64,000 nucleotides of DNA from Sphingomonas astaxanthinifaciens DSM 22298. Its GTDB lineage: Bacteria > Pseudomonadota > Alphaproteobacteria > Sphingomonadales > Sphingomonadaceae. The position numbers and the translations under genes were made by a program. The DNA is taken from the NCBI RefSeq assembly GCF_000711715.1, contig NZ_JONN01000002.1, positions 248,001-312,000 on the forward strand, read 5' to 3'. Of the stretch, positions 1 to 7,829 are shown in pieces (positions within the stretch are counted from its first letter, which is position 1; every line of letters starts with the position of its first letter). The notes beneath the pieces are model-generated. The model saw nothing but the letters and a program-made list of their open reading frames with translations, searched no databases and was not told where the DNA came from.

Positions 1-1419
1 GCTGCGGCGGATGCTCTCGCGATAACCGACGCGGGGCGGGCGCTGGGTGACCGTGACGCCATGACGTCGCTTGAGCCGCGCAAGCACGACCGACAATTGC
101 TCCTCGTTCACGCCCGACAGGATCAGCGCATGGTCGTCCTCGTCATGATCCACGTGGAGCGTCGGGTCTTCCTCGGTCAGCTTGTGGAGCGCGCCGGACA
201 GTTTGACGTCGTCCTTGCGATCGGCGGGGGCAATGGCGAGCCGGACGTTGCGCGACGGGAGGGGCAGCTCGGGCAGCGGCGGCAGCATGCTCCGGCCGAA
301 CCATTCGCCGCCATGCATCGCATCGACCTTGGCCAGCGCGACCACCTCGCCCTCGGGCGCCTCGCCCAGCCGCTGGCTCTTCTCGCCCTGCAGGGCGAAG
401 AGCGCGCCGGCCTTGACCGCGCGGCCATCGCCGCCGGTCAGTTCCTGGCCTTCCCTGAGGGTGCCGCCGAGCATCCGGGCGAGGACCAGCCGCCCCAGCG
501 CATGGCCATGGCTGACCTTGACCGTGAACAGCGCCGGATCGTGGACTCCGAGCCGCTGCGCGGTCCGGGCGGGAGCGGGGGCCTCGTGGCGCAGCGCCTT
601 CATCAGCCGGCGCACGCCCCAGCCATTGGCGGCCGAACCGAACAGCACCGAGACGCCGAGATTGTCGCTTGTCTCGCGGGCAAGGTCGTGGAGCACCGTC
701 TCGAGCGGCGGGGTCTCGTCCATCAGCAATTGCTCGAGCAGGGCGTCGTCATGGTCGGCGAGATGCTCGAGCAGGCGGGTGCGGGCCTCGGCCTCGATCG
801 CATCGAGTTCGGCGGGCATGGCGACCTGCTCGGACGGGCCGCCCGGGCGGTAATGGAAGGCGCGTTCGAGCGCGACCTCGACGAAGCCGCTGACCTTGTC
901 GCCGCTGGTGATCGGGATCTGCCGGGCGATGAGCGGCGAGACGCTGAGCGGCTGGAGCGCTTGCAGCAGGTCCCCGATCGAACCGCGGGCGCTGTCGATC
1001 CGGTTGACGAAGACGAGGTGCGGAAGGCCGAGCTCGTCGAGCAGGCGAAGGGTCGGGGCGGCGAGGGCCGCGCGGGCGGGGTCGGGGTCGACCACCACGA
1101 TGGCGAGGTCGGCGACGCTGAGCGCCCGGGCGCCATCGGCCTGGAAGCCGGTTCCGCCGGGGACGTCGATCAGCGCGAAGCGCTCGCCTAGCCAGGTGAA
1201 ATGCATGAGATTGAGTTCGGTCGAGCCGCCGCGGGCGCGCGCTTCTGGGCTCGAATCGCCGATGCTGGTCCCTTGTCCGGTGTCGCCCTGCCGGTCGATC
1301 GCGCCGCTGGCGAACAGCATGGCTTCGGCGAGGCAGGTCTTGCCCGCGCCCGCCGGACCGACCAGCGCAATGGCTCTGGTGCCGGGGACGGGCTCGTGCC
1401 GGTGTGGGGTGCCTTGCAT
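1..1419 (-). CDS. Elongation factor G-like translational GTPase (3' end beyond the window)
   Basis: The frame is open for all 473 codons from an ATG at 1419 to the window edge, so the C-terminus is missing. The start follows a good AAGGAG site. The N-terminus has a P-loop, GPAGAGKT (residues 21-28), a G3-type DVPGG (85-89) and a G4-type NRID. The last visible part contains PRVGYRESIR, matching the domain III/IV boundary of EF-G (canonical PxVxYRETI). Known: EF-G drives ribosomal translocation and ribosome recycling. Odd: canonical DTPGH is DVPGG here, so the catalytic-site histidine is missing, and the RGITI switch I motif is degenerate (RGGST). It is therefore the EF-G paralogue often called elongation factor G-like protein, not the main FusA. 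Its exact role is unknown. Confidence 0.88.
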   Translation of the reverse strand, partial: MQGTPHRHEPVPGTRAIALVGPAGAGKTCLAEAMLFASGAIDRQGDTGQGTSIGDSSPEARARGGSTELNLMHFTWLGERFALIDVPGGTGFQADGARALSVADLAIVVVDPDPARAALAAPTLRLLDELGLPHLVFVNRIDSARGSIGDLLQALQPLSVSPLIARQIPITSGDKVSGFVEVALERAFHYRPGGPSEQVAMPAELDAIEAEARTRLLEHLADHDDALLEQLLMDETPPLETVLHDLARETSDNLGVSVLFGSAANGWGVRRLMKALRHEAPAPARTAQRLGVHDPALFTVKVSHGHALGRLVLARMLGGTLREGQELTGGDGRAVKAGALFALQGEKSQRLGEAPEGEVVALAKVDAMHGGEWFGRSMLPPLPELPLPSRNVRLAIAPADRKDDVKLSGALHKLTEEDPTLHVDHDEDDHALILSGVNEEQLSVVLARLKRRHGVTVTQRPPRVGYRESIRRS

Positions 1420-1557
1420 GGTGCAGCTCTCCTTCGTGCCGAGGTGGCGCGTCGAGTCGCGGCGGGCGCCTCTTGCGCCATGGGGAAGGGGAGGGTCTGC
1501 CTGTCGCGCGCTCTTGGCAAGGGGAACGGGCGCGCCCGCGCGTCGGTTGGGCGCGGC

Positions 1558-2688
1558 ATGGCCAGCACCGCGTCTCCCGGCACCGCCGCCGACAAGCCTT
1601 CCGACATTCCCGCCCCGGGCTGGCTCGCGATCGCGCGGCGGAGCTGGCGCGCGGTGCAGAAGGACAATGTCGGGATCGTCGCCGCCGGAGTCGCTTTCTA
1701 TTTCTTCCTCGCGCTGGTCCCCCTGCTCGGGGCGACGGTGCTGACCTACGGGCTGTTCGTCTCGCCCGAGACGGTGGCGCGGCAGGCGGCGGGGCTGACG
1801 AGCGTGCTTCCGGGCGAGGCGGCCAGGCTGATCGGCGACCAGCTGACGCAGGTGGTCGAGACCTCGGGCGGCAAGAAGGGGATCGGTCTCTTCCTCGCGA
1901 TCCTGCTCGCCTTCTGGGGCGCCCGGAGCGCGGCCGGCGGGATCGTGACCGCACTCAACATCGCCTACGAGGAAGAAGAGACGCGGGGGTTCGTGCAGAC
2001 GACCCTGCTGGCGCTGGCGATGACCGCGGGGGCGGTGGTGATGGCCGGGATCGTGGCGGCGGTGACCGCGCTGCTCGCCGCGCTCGAGGGGCTGCTGCCA
2101 GATGCCGGACCGGTCGGGCGCTTCGCCGTTGCGCTGGCGGGCTATGCGCTGCTCGGCGGGATCGCGGCGGCGGCGGCGGCGACGCTCTACCGGTTCGGGC
2201 CGAGCCGGGCGAAGGCGCGGTGGGTGTGGCTGACCCCGGGCTCGGTCTTCTTCGCCGCGGTCTGGCTGGTCCTGACGCTGGGCTTCGGCTTCTATGTCAG
2301 AAATTTCGCCAATTACGGCGCGACCTACGGCTCGCTGTCGGCACCGATTGTGCTGCTGACTTGGCTCTACCTGTCGAGCATGGTGCTCATCTTCGGGGCC
2401 GAGCTCAACCGCGAGGTCGAGCGCCAGGCGAGCGCCGAGCCGGACACGCCGCCCGCGCCCGCACCTGTGCCCGAGCCCGTCCGCGCCGTGGCTCCGCCGC
2501 CGGCGGTGGTCGCTCCAGTCAAGCCGAAGCCCCTGCCGGTCCTGCTCCGGGCCGGCGCGGCAGCGGTCGTCGTCGCGAGCCTCGTCAGGCGGCTGGCAGG
2601 AGGCGCTGCTCGGTCGCCGACTTCATCAGCGCGGCCTGCAGCTTCTCGAAGGCGCGCACCTCGATCTGGCGGATCCGCTCTCGGCTGA
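1558..2688 (+). CDS. YihY/BrkB (UPF0761) family inner-membrane protein
   Basis: A 376-residue protein that starts at ATG 1558, divergent from the EF-G-like gene. Six hydrophobic segments are visible (for example around VAAGVAFYFFLALVPLLG and APIVLLTWLYLSSMVLIFGAE), with the family's NYGATYGSL-type motif between the last two. This matches the YihY/virulence factor BrkB family, whose transport function is not established. The C-terminal ~90 residues are Pro/Ala/Val-rich and probably cytoplasmic. Odd: the reading frame runs 104 bp into the 3' end of convergent rpoH, so its final ~35 Arg/Ser-rich residues are antisense to sigma-factor codons. The true stop could differ if there is a sequencing error near 2580. 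Confidence 0.85.
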   Translation: MASTASPGTAADKPSDIPAPGWLAIARRSWRAVQKDNVGIVAAGVAFYFFLALVPLLGATVLTYGLFVSPETVARQAAGLTSVLPGEAARLIGDQLTQVVETSGGKKGIGLFLAILLAFWGARSAAGGIVTALNIAYEEEETRGFVQTTLLALAMTAGAVVMAGIVAAVTALLAALEGLLPDAGPVGRFAVALAGYALLGGIAAAAAATLYRFGPSRAKARWVWLTPGSVFFAAVWLVLTLGFGFYVRNFANYGATYGSLSAPIVLLTWLYLSSMVLIFGAELNREVERQASAEPDTPPAPAPVPEPVRAVAPPPAVVAPVKPKPLPVLLRAGAAAVVVASLVRRLAGGAARSPTSSARPAASRRRAPRSGGSALG

Positions 2689-3490
2689 CGCCATAGACCT
2701 GGCTCAGTTCCTCGAGGGTCTTGGGCTCGTCGACCAGCCGGCGCTCGACCAGGATATGCTTCTCGCGCTCGTTGAGCGACTGCATCGCATTGGTCAGCAG
2801 CGTGTGGCGGACCTGCTTCTCCTCCTCGTCGGCGACCAGCTCGTCCTGGAGCGGACCATTGTCGAGTAGGAAATCCTGCCACTGGCTCTCGGCGCCCTCG
2901 TCACCCTTCAAGGGCGCGTTGAGCGAGGTATCGCCGCCCATCGCCATGCGGCGGTTCATCGAGACGACCTCGTCCTCGGTCACGCCGAGATCGGTCGCGA
3001 TCTTGGTCACGTCCTCGGGCTTCAGATCGCCATCCTCGAAGGCGTCGATCTGGTTCTTCATTCGCCGCAGGTTGAAGAACAATTTCTTCTGGGCGGCGGT
3101 GGTGCCGATCTTCACCAGGCTCCACGAGCGCAGGATGAATTCCTGGATCGAGGCGCGGATCCACCACATGGCGTAAGTCGCGAGGCGGAAGCCCCGGTCG
3201 GGCTCGAACTTCTTCACGCCCTGCATGAGGCCGATATTGCCCTCCGAGATGAGCTCGCTGACGGGCAGGCCGTAGCCGCGATAGCCCATGGCGATCTTGG
3301 CGACGAGGCGCAGGTGGCTGTTCACCAGACGCGCGGCCGCATCGGTGTCGCCATGCTCACGCCAGCGCTTGGCGAGCATATATTCCTCTTCCGGGGCGAG
3401 GATCGGGAATTTCTTGATCTCGCTCAGGTAGCGGTTCAGCCCGGCTTCGCCGGAGCTTGCAGGAATGGAAATTGCCTTCGCCTGTGCCAT
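2585..3490 (-). CDS. rpoH: RNA polymerase heat-shock sigma factor RpoH (sigma-32)
   Basis: A 301-residue sigma-70 family protein with region 2 (RLVAKIAMGYRGYGLPVSEL, then FEPDRGFRLATYAMWWIRASI) and region 4 (ERRLVDEPKTLEELSQVYGVS, helix-turn-helix RERIRQIEVRAFEKL). The diagnostic RpoH box QKKLFFNLRR lies between them. Length is normal for alphaproteobacterial RpoH. It directs transcription of chaperone and protease genes after heat or envelope stress. It sits 60 bp downstream of rluD on the same strand. Its leader contains a 9-bp hairpin just upstream of the start. Its 3' end overlaps the convergent YihY-like gene by 104 bp. Confidence 0.96.
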   Translation of the reverse strand: MAQAKAISIPASSGEAGLNRYLSEIKKFPILAPEEEYMLAKRWREHGDTDAAARLVNSHLRLVAKIAMGYRGYGLPVSELISEGNIGLMQGVKKFEPDRGFRLATYAMWWIRASIQEFILRSWSLVKIGTTAAQKKLFFNLRRMKNQIDAFEDGDLKPEDVTKIATDLGVTEDEVVSMNRRMAMGGDTSLNAPLKGDEGAESQWQDFLLDNGPLQDELVADEEEKQVRHTLLTNAMQSLNEREKHILVERRLVDEPKTLEELSQVYGVSRERIRQIEVRAFEKLQAALMKSATEQRLLPAA

Positions 3491-3512
3491 GAAAGTGTCG
3501 CGTCCTTCTTCT

Positions 3513-3540
3513 GGCAGAGCACGCCAATGACTGCCCTGCC
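3513..3540 (-). promoter_or_regulatory. Hairpin in the rpoH 5' leader
   Basis: Arms GGCAGGGCA and TGCTCTGCC (transcript sense) pair over 9 bp with one G-U and a 10-nt loop, ending 23 nt upstream of the rpoH ATG. The AGAAGGA ribosome-binding sequence lies just after it. No U-tract follows, so it is not an intrinsic terminator. A role in translation control or mRNA stability is inference. Confidence 0.4.
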
Positions 3541-3550
3541 ATGAGTATTC

Positions 3551-4504
3551 CTATACACCAAGTGCCTTGAACAGTTCCTGCATGTCCTTTGGGACAGGGC
3601 TTTCAAACGACAAACGGTGCTTCGTCACGGGATGAGTGAAGCCCAGGGTCGCCGCATGAAGGGCCTGGCGCTTGAAATTCAGCTCCTTGCAGACCGCTGC
3701 GACGGTCTTGTTGTTCCGGCCGTACACGGGATCGCCGACCAGGCTGTGGCCGAGGCTCGCCATGTGCACCCTTACCTGATGGGTGCGGCCGGTCTCCAGC
3801 CGGCATTCGACGAGCGCCGAGTCGCGTCCGACGGAGCGACGCGTCCAGTGGGTGACGGCGCGCTTGCCCCGGCCTTCGGCCACGATCGCGATCTTCTTGC
3901 GATCGTGGGCCGAGCGGGCGAGCGACGCCTCGACCCGGCCCTCGGGCGCCATGGGAATGCCGTTCACGACCGCGAGATAGCGGCGGTCGATCGAGTGGGC
4001 GGCGAACTGCCTGGCCAGCCCCTCGTGGGCGACGTCGGTCTTGGCGACCACCAATAGCCCGCTCGTGTCCTTGTCGATCCGGTGGACGATGCCCGGCCGG
4101 GCAACCCCGCCGATCCCGCTCAGCCGTCCGGCGCAATGATGGAGCAGCGCATTGACCAGCGTCCCGTCGAGATTGCCCGCGGCCGGATGGACCACCAGCC
4201 CCGCGGGCTTGTCGACCACGAGGAGATGGTCGTCCTCGAATATGATGCCGAGCGGAATGTCCTGCGCTTGCGCCTCGGCCGGGGCGGCCTGCGGCACGGT
4301 CAGGGTGAAGGTCTCCGAGCCCGCGACCTTGAGCGCGGGATCGCGCACCGGGCTTCCCGAACGCTCGAGCGCGCCGGCCTTGACCAGGCTCTTCAGCCGC
4401 TCGCGCGACATGGTCGGCACGGCGTCGGCAAGCGCGCGGTCGAGCCGCCAGCCGGCATGGGCGGGGGCAAGAGCGATGTCGATGATGTCGGACCCCCCGG
4501 TCAT
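3551..4504 (-). CDS. rluD: RluA/RluD family 23S rRNA pseudouridine synthase
   Basis: A 317-residue protein with an N-terminal S4 RNA-binding domain (WRLDRALADAVPTMSRERLK, about 18-80) and the RluA catalytic domain. The catalytic motif is HRIDKDTSGLLVVAKT, in which the aspartate is the nucleophile. GRTHQVRVHMASLGHSLVGD follows. Family members isomerise uridines in 23S rRNA; RluD modifies helix 69 (1911/1915/1917). Assignment to RluD rather than RluC rests on the S4 domain and length, so the exact target is inferred. It precedes rpoH on the same strand. Confidence 0.9.
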   Translation of the reverse strand: MTGGSDIIDIALAPAHAGWRLDRALADAVPTMSRERLKSLVKAGALERSGSPVRDPALKVAGSETFTLTVPQAAPAEAQAQDIPLGIIFEDDHLLVVDKPAGLVVHPAAGNLDGTLVNALLHHCAGRLSGIGGVARPGIVHRIDKDTSGLLVVAKTDVAHEGLARQFAAHSIDRRYLAVVNGIPMAPEGRVEASLARSAHDRKKIAIVAEGRGKRAVTHWTRRSVGRDSALVECRLETGRTHQVRVHMASLGHSLVGDPVYGRNNKTVAAVCKELNFKRQALHAATLGFTHPVTKHRLSFESPVPKDMQELFKALGV

Positions 4505-4666
4505 GGCCGGACGAGATGGGGTGGGGGCACGCGCTTTTCAAGGCGGGCGGGAAAATGGGACAAGTCGCGCATCCGGCAGCTTGCATCATCTATAATCCTA
4601 CTTTGCAAACACGGATTTGCGTCAGGCGACTTGCACCTTGCGACCCTATCGGCCACGTCGTCTCCA

Positions 4667-5293
4667 ATGAACGCGATCGAACTCGCCAGTCTGCTTTGTT
4701 CGCGGCTTTGCCACGACCTCCTGTCGCCCGTCGGCGCGCTCAACAACGGCATCGAGCTGATGGCCGATGAGCAGGACCCCGAGATGCGCGAGCGCTGCCT
4801 CGAGCTGCTTGCCGAAAGCGCCCGGGCGAGCGCCGCGAAACTCAAGTTCTTCCGGCTGGCCTTTGGCGCCGGGGGCGGGTTCGGCGAGGAGATCGACACG
4901 CGGGAGGCCAAGGCCGCGCTCGAGGGGCTGTTCGGCGGCGAGAAGAAGATCACGCTCGGCTGGATGGTCAGTGCCGAGAAGCTGCCCAAGGACGCGATCA
5001 AGGTGCTGCTCAACCTCGCGCTTGTCGCGGGCGACGCCTTGGTCCGCGGCGGGCAGCTCGACATCGGGGCGGAAAGGGGCGCCGAGGGGACCGAGATCGT
5101 CATCCGGGCGGAAGGACCGCGCCTGCTCCTCGATCCCAATCTGCGCGCCACCCTCGAACGCGGCGCCGGCGGCACCGTCGAACCCCGCGCGGCCGGCGCC
5201 TGGCTCGCCCATGCGCTGATCCACGAGAGCGGCGGCAAGCTGCAGCTGTCGCCGGCGGACAATCCGGTGCTGATGATCGGGGCAGTGTTCTAG
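4667..5293 (+). CDS. chpT: ChpT-type histidine phosphotransferase
   Basis: A 208-residue protein. The N-terminus carries the dimerisation/phosphoacceptor helix with LCSRLCHDLLSPVGALNNGI, phosphoacceptor His16, as in the ChpT family. The rest is a degenerate ATPase-like fold with no ATP-binding N, G1 or G2 motifs. In Caulobacter ChpT moves phosphate from the hybrid kinase CckA to CtrA and CpdR, controlling cell cycle, motility and pili. Divergent from rluD. The start is ATG 4667; the long upstream in-frame extension overlaps rluD antisense and is rejected. The window also holds a Tad pilus locus, a typical CtrA-controlled function. Confidence 0.88.
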   Translation: MNAIELASLLCSRLCHDLLSPVGALNNGIELMADEQDPEMRERCLELLAESARASAAKLKFFRLAFGAGGGFGEEIDTREAKAALEGLFGGEKKITLGWMVSAEKLPKDAIKVLLNLALVAGDALVRGGQLDIGAERGAEGTEIVIRAEGPRLLLDPNLRATLERGAGGTVEPRAAGAWLAHALIHESGGKLQLSPADNPVLMIGAVF

Positions 5294-5327
5294 GGATCGC
5301 GCGCTCTTCCCGGGGAGAGCGGCGGCG

Positions 5328-6275
5328 TCACTTCTCCGCTACGACCGGCTCGCGCAGCATCGGGGCCTTGGCGGCGAGATCGTTGCGGATGGTGGTGGCG
5401 GCTTGCCCGCCTTCGCCCATGGCGTGGCTGATCTGGTCGAGGCCGTGGACCACGTCGCCCGCGGCGTAGAGGCCCGCAATCGTGGTGCGCATCTTCGCGT
5501 CGCAGACGAGGCAGCCGTCCTCGGGGTTGAGCTTCGCGCCGAGCATCTCGGCCAATTGGGTATGCGTGTCGCTGCCCAGCGCCGGATAGATGCTGTCGAA
5601 GGTCAGCAGCCCCTCGGCGGTGTCGATGGTGATGCAGGCGCCGGTGGTGCCGATCGCCTCGGCGGGGCCGCCGACGAGGCGAACCCCGGCTTCGTCGAGC
5701 TTCTCGCGGTCCTCGGCCGAGAGGTCGCAGGCGGCCTCGGGCGCGATCAGGGTGACGTCGGCGGTATAGCTGCGCAGGAACAGGGCTTCGCCGACCCCGC
5801 CCTTGCCTGAGCCGATGATCCCGACGCGCTTGTCGGTCACTTCATAGCCGTCGCAGATCGGACAGTAGCGGATCTGGCCGCGGGCCATTAGCTCGTCGTG
5901 GAGTTCGGGGTCGATCGGCGGGCGGCGGTTGGTGAGGCCGGTGGCGAGCAGGACCGAGCGGGCGGGGCGGGCGCCCGAGCCCAGGTCTGCGGTGAACAGG
6001 CCGTCCTCGTCGCGGTCGAGGCGATGGACCCGGCCGGTCTCGATCTTCGCCCCATATTTCTGCGCCTGGGTGCGCATCAGTTCGAGGAGTTCCTTGCCGT
6101 TGATCCCGTCGGGATAGCCGGCATGGTTGTGGCTGCACGGGATCCAGCCAGCGCGGCTCTTGCCCTCGTCGACCACCAGGATGTCGAGGTGGAAGCGGGC
6201 GAGGTAGATGGCCGCGGTGAGGCCGGCGGGACCGCCGCCGATGATCAGGCAGTCGAGGGGGGCTTGGGTGGACAT
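5328..6275 (-). CDS. Thioredoxin reductase-like NAD(P)/FAD-dependent oxidoreductase
   Basis: A 315-residue flavoprotein. The FAD-binding Rossmann motif is [18 protein letters not shown] at the N-terminus. A redox-type CPIC (in YCPICDGYE) and a second nucleotide motif ([10 protein letters not shown]) follow, and the FAD-closing motif [21 protein letters not shown] is near the C-terminus. The order is that of thioredoxin reductase. CPIC in place of the classical CAT/VC marks a TrxB-like group whose electron acceptor is not known, so it should not be called trxB. ATG 6275 is chosen because the FAD motif begins about ten residues later; the upstream in-frame 20 residues lack family character. Confidence 0.85.
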   Translation of the reverse strand: MSTQAPLDCLIIGGGPAGLTAAIYLARFHLDILVVDEGKSRAGWIPCSHNHAGYPDGINGKELLELMRTQAQKYGAKIETGRVHRLDRDEDGLFTADLGSGARPARSVLLATGLTNRRPPIDPELHDELMARGQIRYCPICDGYEVTDKRVGIIGSGKGGVGEALFLRSYTADVTLIAPEAACDLSAEDREKLDEAGVRLVGGPAEAIGTTGACITIDTAEGLLTFDSIYPALGSDTHTQLAEMLGAKLNPEDGCLVCDAKMRTTIAGLYAAGDVVHGLDQISHAMGEGGQAATTIRNDLAAKAPMLREPVVAEK

Positions 6276-6337
6276 GACGCGGGCGCAATGAGCGGCGCGG
6301 CTTGGCGGTTCCCGCCATGCTGCTAAAGCGCGCATCC

Positions 6338-6622
6338 ATGCGATGGCTCATCTATCTGGCGGTGTTCGCGGCGGGGTTCGGCGCGGGGGCGTGGCGGGCC
6401 GCGCGGCCGGGCCGGGGCCTGTTCGCGGCGGCGGTCGCGTTGCCGCTCCTCCTCCTCTTTCTCGTCGGCGGCTATGCGGGATGGCTGTGGGTCGCCTCGC
6501 CGAGGGTGGAAAATTTCAACGACCTCGCGGCGGCGACCACCGCGGCGGTGGCGGCGGGCATGGCGCTGATCGCGCTGGTAGGCGGGCTGTTCGGGGCCTG
6601 GTTCCGGCGGGCGGGCCGATGA
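6338..6622 (+). CDS. Small hypothetical membrane protein upstream of trmD
   Basis: 94 residues with about three hydrophobic stretches ([36 protein letters not shown] and [24 protein letters not shown]). I do not recognise a family. Its stop overlaps the trmD ATG (ATGA), so it is translationally coupled to trmD. The start could be ATG 6338 (used), or 6317 or 6302 in the same frame. Divergent from the flavoprotein gene by 62 bp. Confidence 0.65.
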   Translation: MRWLIYLAVFAAGFGAGAWRAARPGRGLFAAAVALPLLLLFLVGGYAGWLWVASPRVENFNDLAAATTAAVAAGMALIALVGGLFGAWFRRAGR

Positions 6623-7356
6623 CCTTCCGCGCGAGCGTCCTCACCCTCTACCCCGACATGTTTCCCGGGCCGCTGGGGGCGAGCCTCGCCGGCCGCGCGC
6701 TCGACGAGGGGAAGTGGCGGCTCGACACGACCAACATCCGCGATTTCGCGATCGACAAGCACCGGACGGTCGACGACACGCCGGCGGGCGGGGGCGCGGG
6801 GATGGTGCTGCGCTGCGACGTGCTCGCCGCCGCGATCGACAGCGTGGCGGACGGACGGCCGATGCTCGCGATGAGCCCGCGGGGCGCGCCGCTGACTCAG
6901 GCCCGGGTGCGCGACCTGGTGGCGGGCGAGGGGGCGATTATCCTGTGCGGCCGGTTCGAGGGCTTCGACGAGCGGATCTTCGAGGCACGGCCCGTGGAGC
7001 CGGTCAGCATCGGCGACTATATCCTGTCGGGGGGCGAGCTCGGCGCGATGGTGTTGCTCGATGCTTGCGTTCGGCTGCTTCCCGGCGTAATGGGCGCCCC
7101 CGATAGCGGTGTGGACGAGAGCTTCGAAACGGGGCTGCTCGAACATCCGCATTATACCCGACCAGTGACATGGGAAGGGCGCACGATCCCCGAAGTGCTG
7201 CGATCGGGGGATCATGCGAAGATCGCTGCATGGCGCAAGTCGCGCGCGATCGATGATACACGGCTACGGCGGCCGGACCTGTACGAGCGTCATGGGGACG
7301 TCTCGCAGGCGTCGCCCTCTGGTGCGCGGCAACGAGACGAAGGTAAGACGAAGTGA
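6619..7356 (+). CDS. trmD: tRNA (guanine37-N1)-methyltransferase TrmD
   Basis: 245 residues, the usual TrmD length. Characteristic motifs are [30 protein letters not shown] and the SAM-binding trefoil-knot segment [19 protein letters not shown], then [10 protein letters not shown]. It methylates G37 at N1 in tRNAs that read CCN, CUN and CGG codons, preventing +1 frameshifts. It starts inside the stop of the small membrane gene and overlaps the rplS GTG start by 4 bp. This trmD-rplS order is conserved in bacteria; rimM and rpsP are not upstream here. Confidence 0.97.
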   Translation: MTFRASVLTLYPDMFPGPLGASLAGRALDEGKWRLDTTNIRDFAIDKHRTVDDTPAGGGAGMVLRCDVLAAAIDSVADGRPMLAMSPRGAPLTQARVRDLVAGEGAIILCGRFEGFDERIFEARPVEPVSIGDYILSGGELGAMVLLDACVRLLPGVMGAPDSGVDESFETGLLEHPHYTRPVTWEGRTIPEVLRSGDHAKIAAWRKSRAIDDTRLRRPDLYERHGDVSQASPSGARQRDEGKTK

Positions 7357-7766
7357 ACCTGATTCAGACCCTCGAGCGCGAGCAGATCGACGAGCTCACC
7401 GCCAAGCGCGCCATCCCCGACTTCCGTCCGGGCGACACGCTGCGCGTCGGCGTCCGCGTCGTCGAAGGCGAGCGCACCCGCGTCCAGAACTACGAGGGCG
7501 TCTGCATCGCCCGCTCGAACAAGGGCATCGGCTCCAACTTCACCGTCCGCAAGATCAGCTTCGGCGAAGGTGTCGAGCGCGTCTTCCCGCTTTATTCGCC
7601 GTCGATCGAAGAGATCCACGTGGTCCGCCGCGGTGTCGTGCGCCGCGCCAAGCTTTATTACCTGCGGGGCCGCACCGGCAAGTCGGCGCGTATCGCCGAG
7701 CGCCGCGATCCCCGTCCGGCCAAGGGCAGCACCGCTCCGGCCGCCGAGGGTTCGACCGAGGCCTGA
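7353..7766 (+). CDS. rplS: 50S ribosomal protein L19 (bL19)
   Basis: 137 residues, with the L19 core [34 protein letters not shown], and the [21 protein letters not shown] tail motif. The start is GTG at 7353, overlapping the trmD stop (GTGA) and preceded by an AAGG site. bL19 sits at the 30S-50S interface. The last ~20 residues are a Pro/Ala extension. An intrinsic terminator follows 29 bp after the stop. Confidence 0.97.
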   Translation: MNLIQTLEREQIDELTAKRAIPDFRPGDTLRVGVRVVEGERTRVQNYEGVCIARSNKGIGSNFTVRKISFGEGVERVFPLYSPSIEEIHVVRRGVVRRAKLYYLRGRTGKSARIAERRDPRPAKGSTAPAAEGSTEA

Positions 7767-7794
7767 GCCTCGCGAGCATTCGCAGATGAACAGG

Positions 7795-7823
7795 GGCTCG
7801 ACCGCAAGGTCGGGCCCTTTTTC
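7795..7823 (+). terminator. Intrinsic terminator of trmD-rplS
   Basis: GGGCTCGACC - GCAA - GGTCGGGCCC forms a 10-bp stem with one G-U, followed directly by TTTTT. It lies between rplS and the convergent M28 gene. Confidence 0.9.
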
Positions 7824-7829
7824 GTTGGG

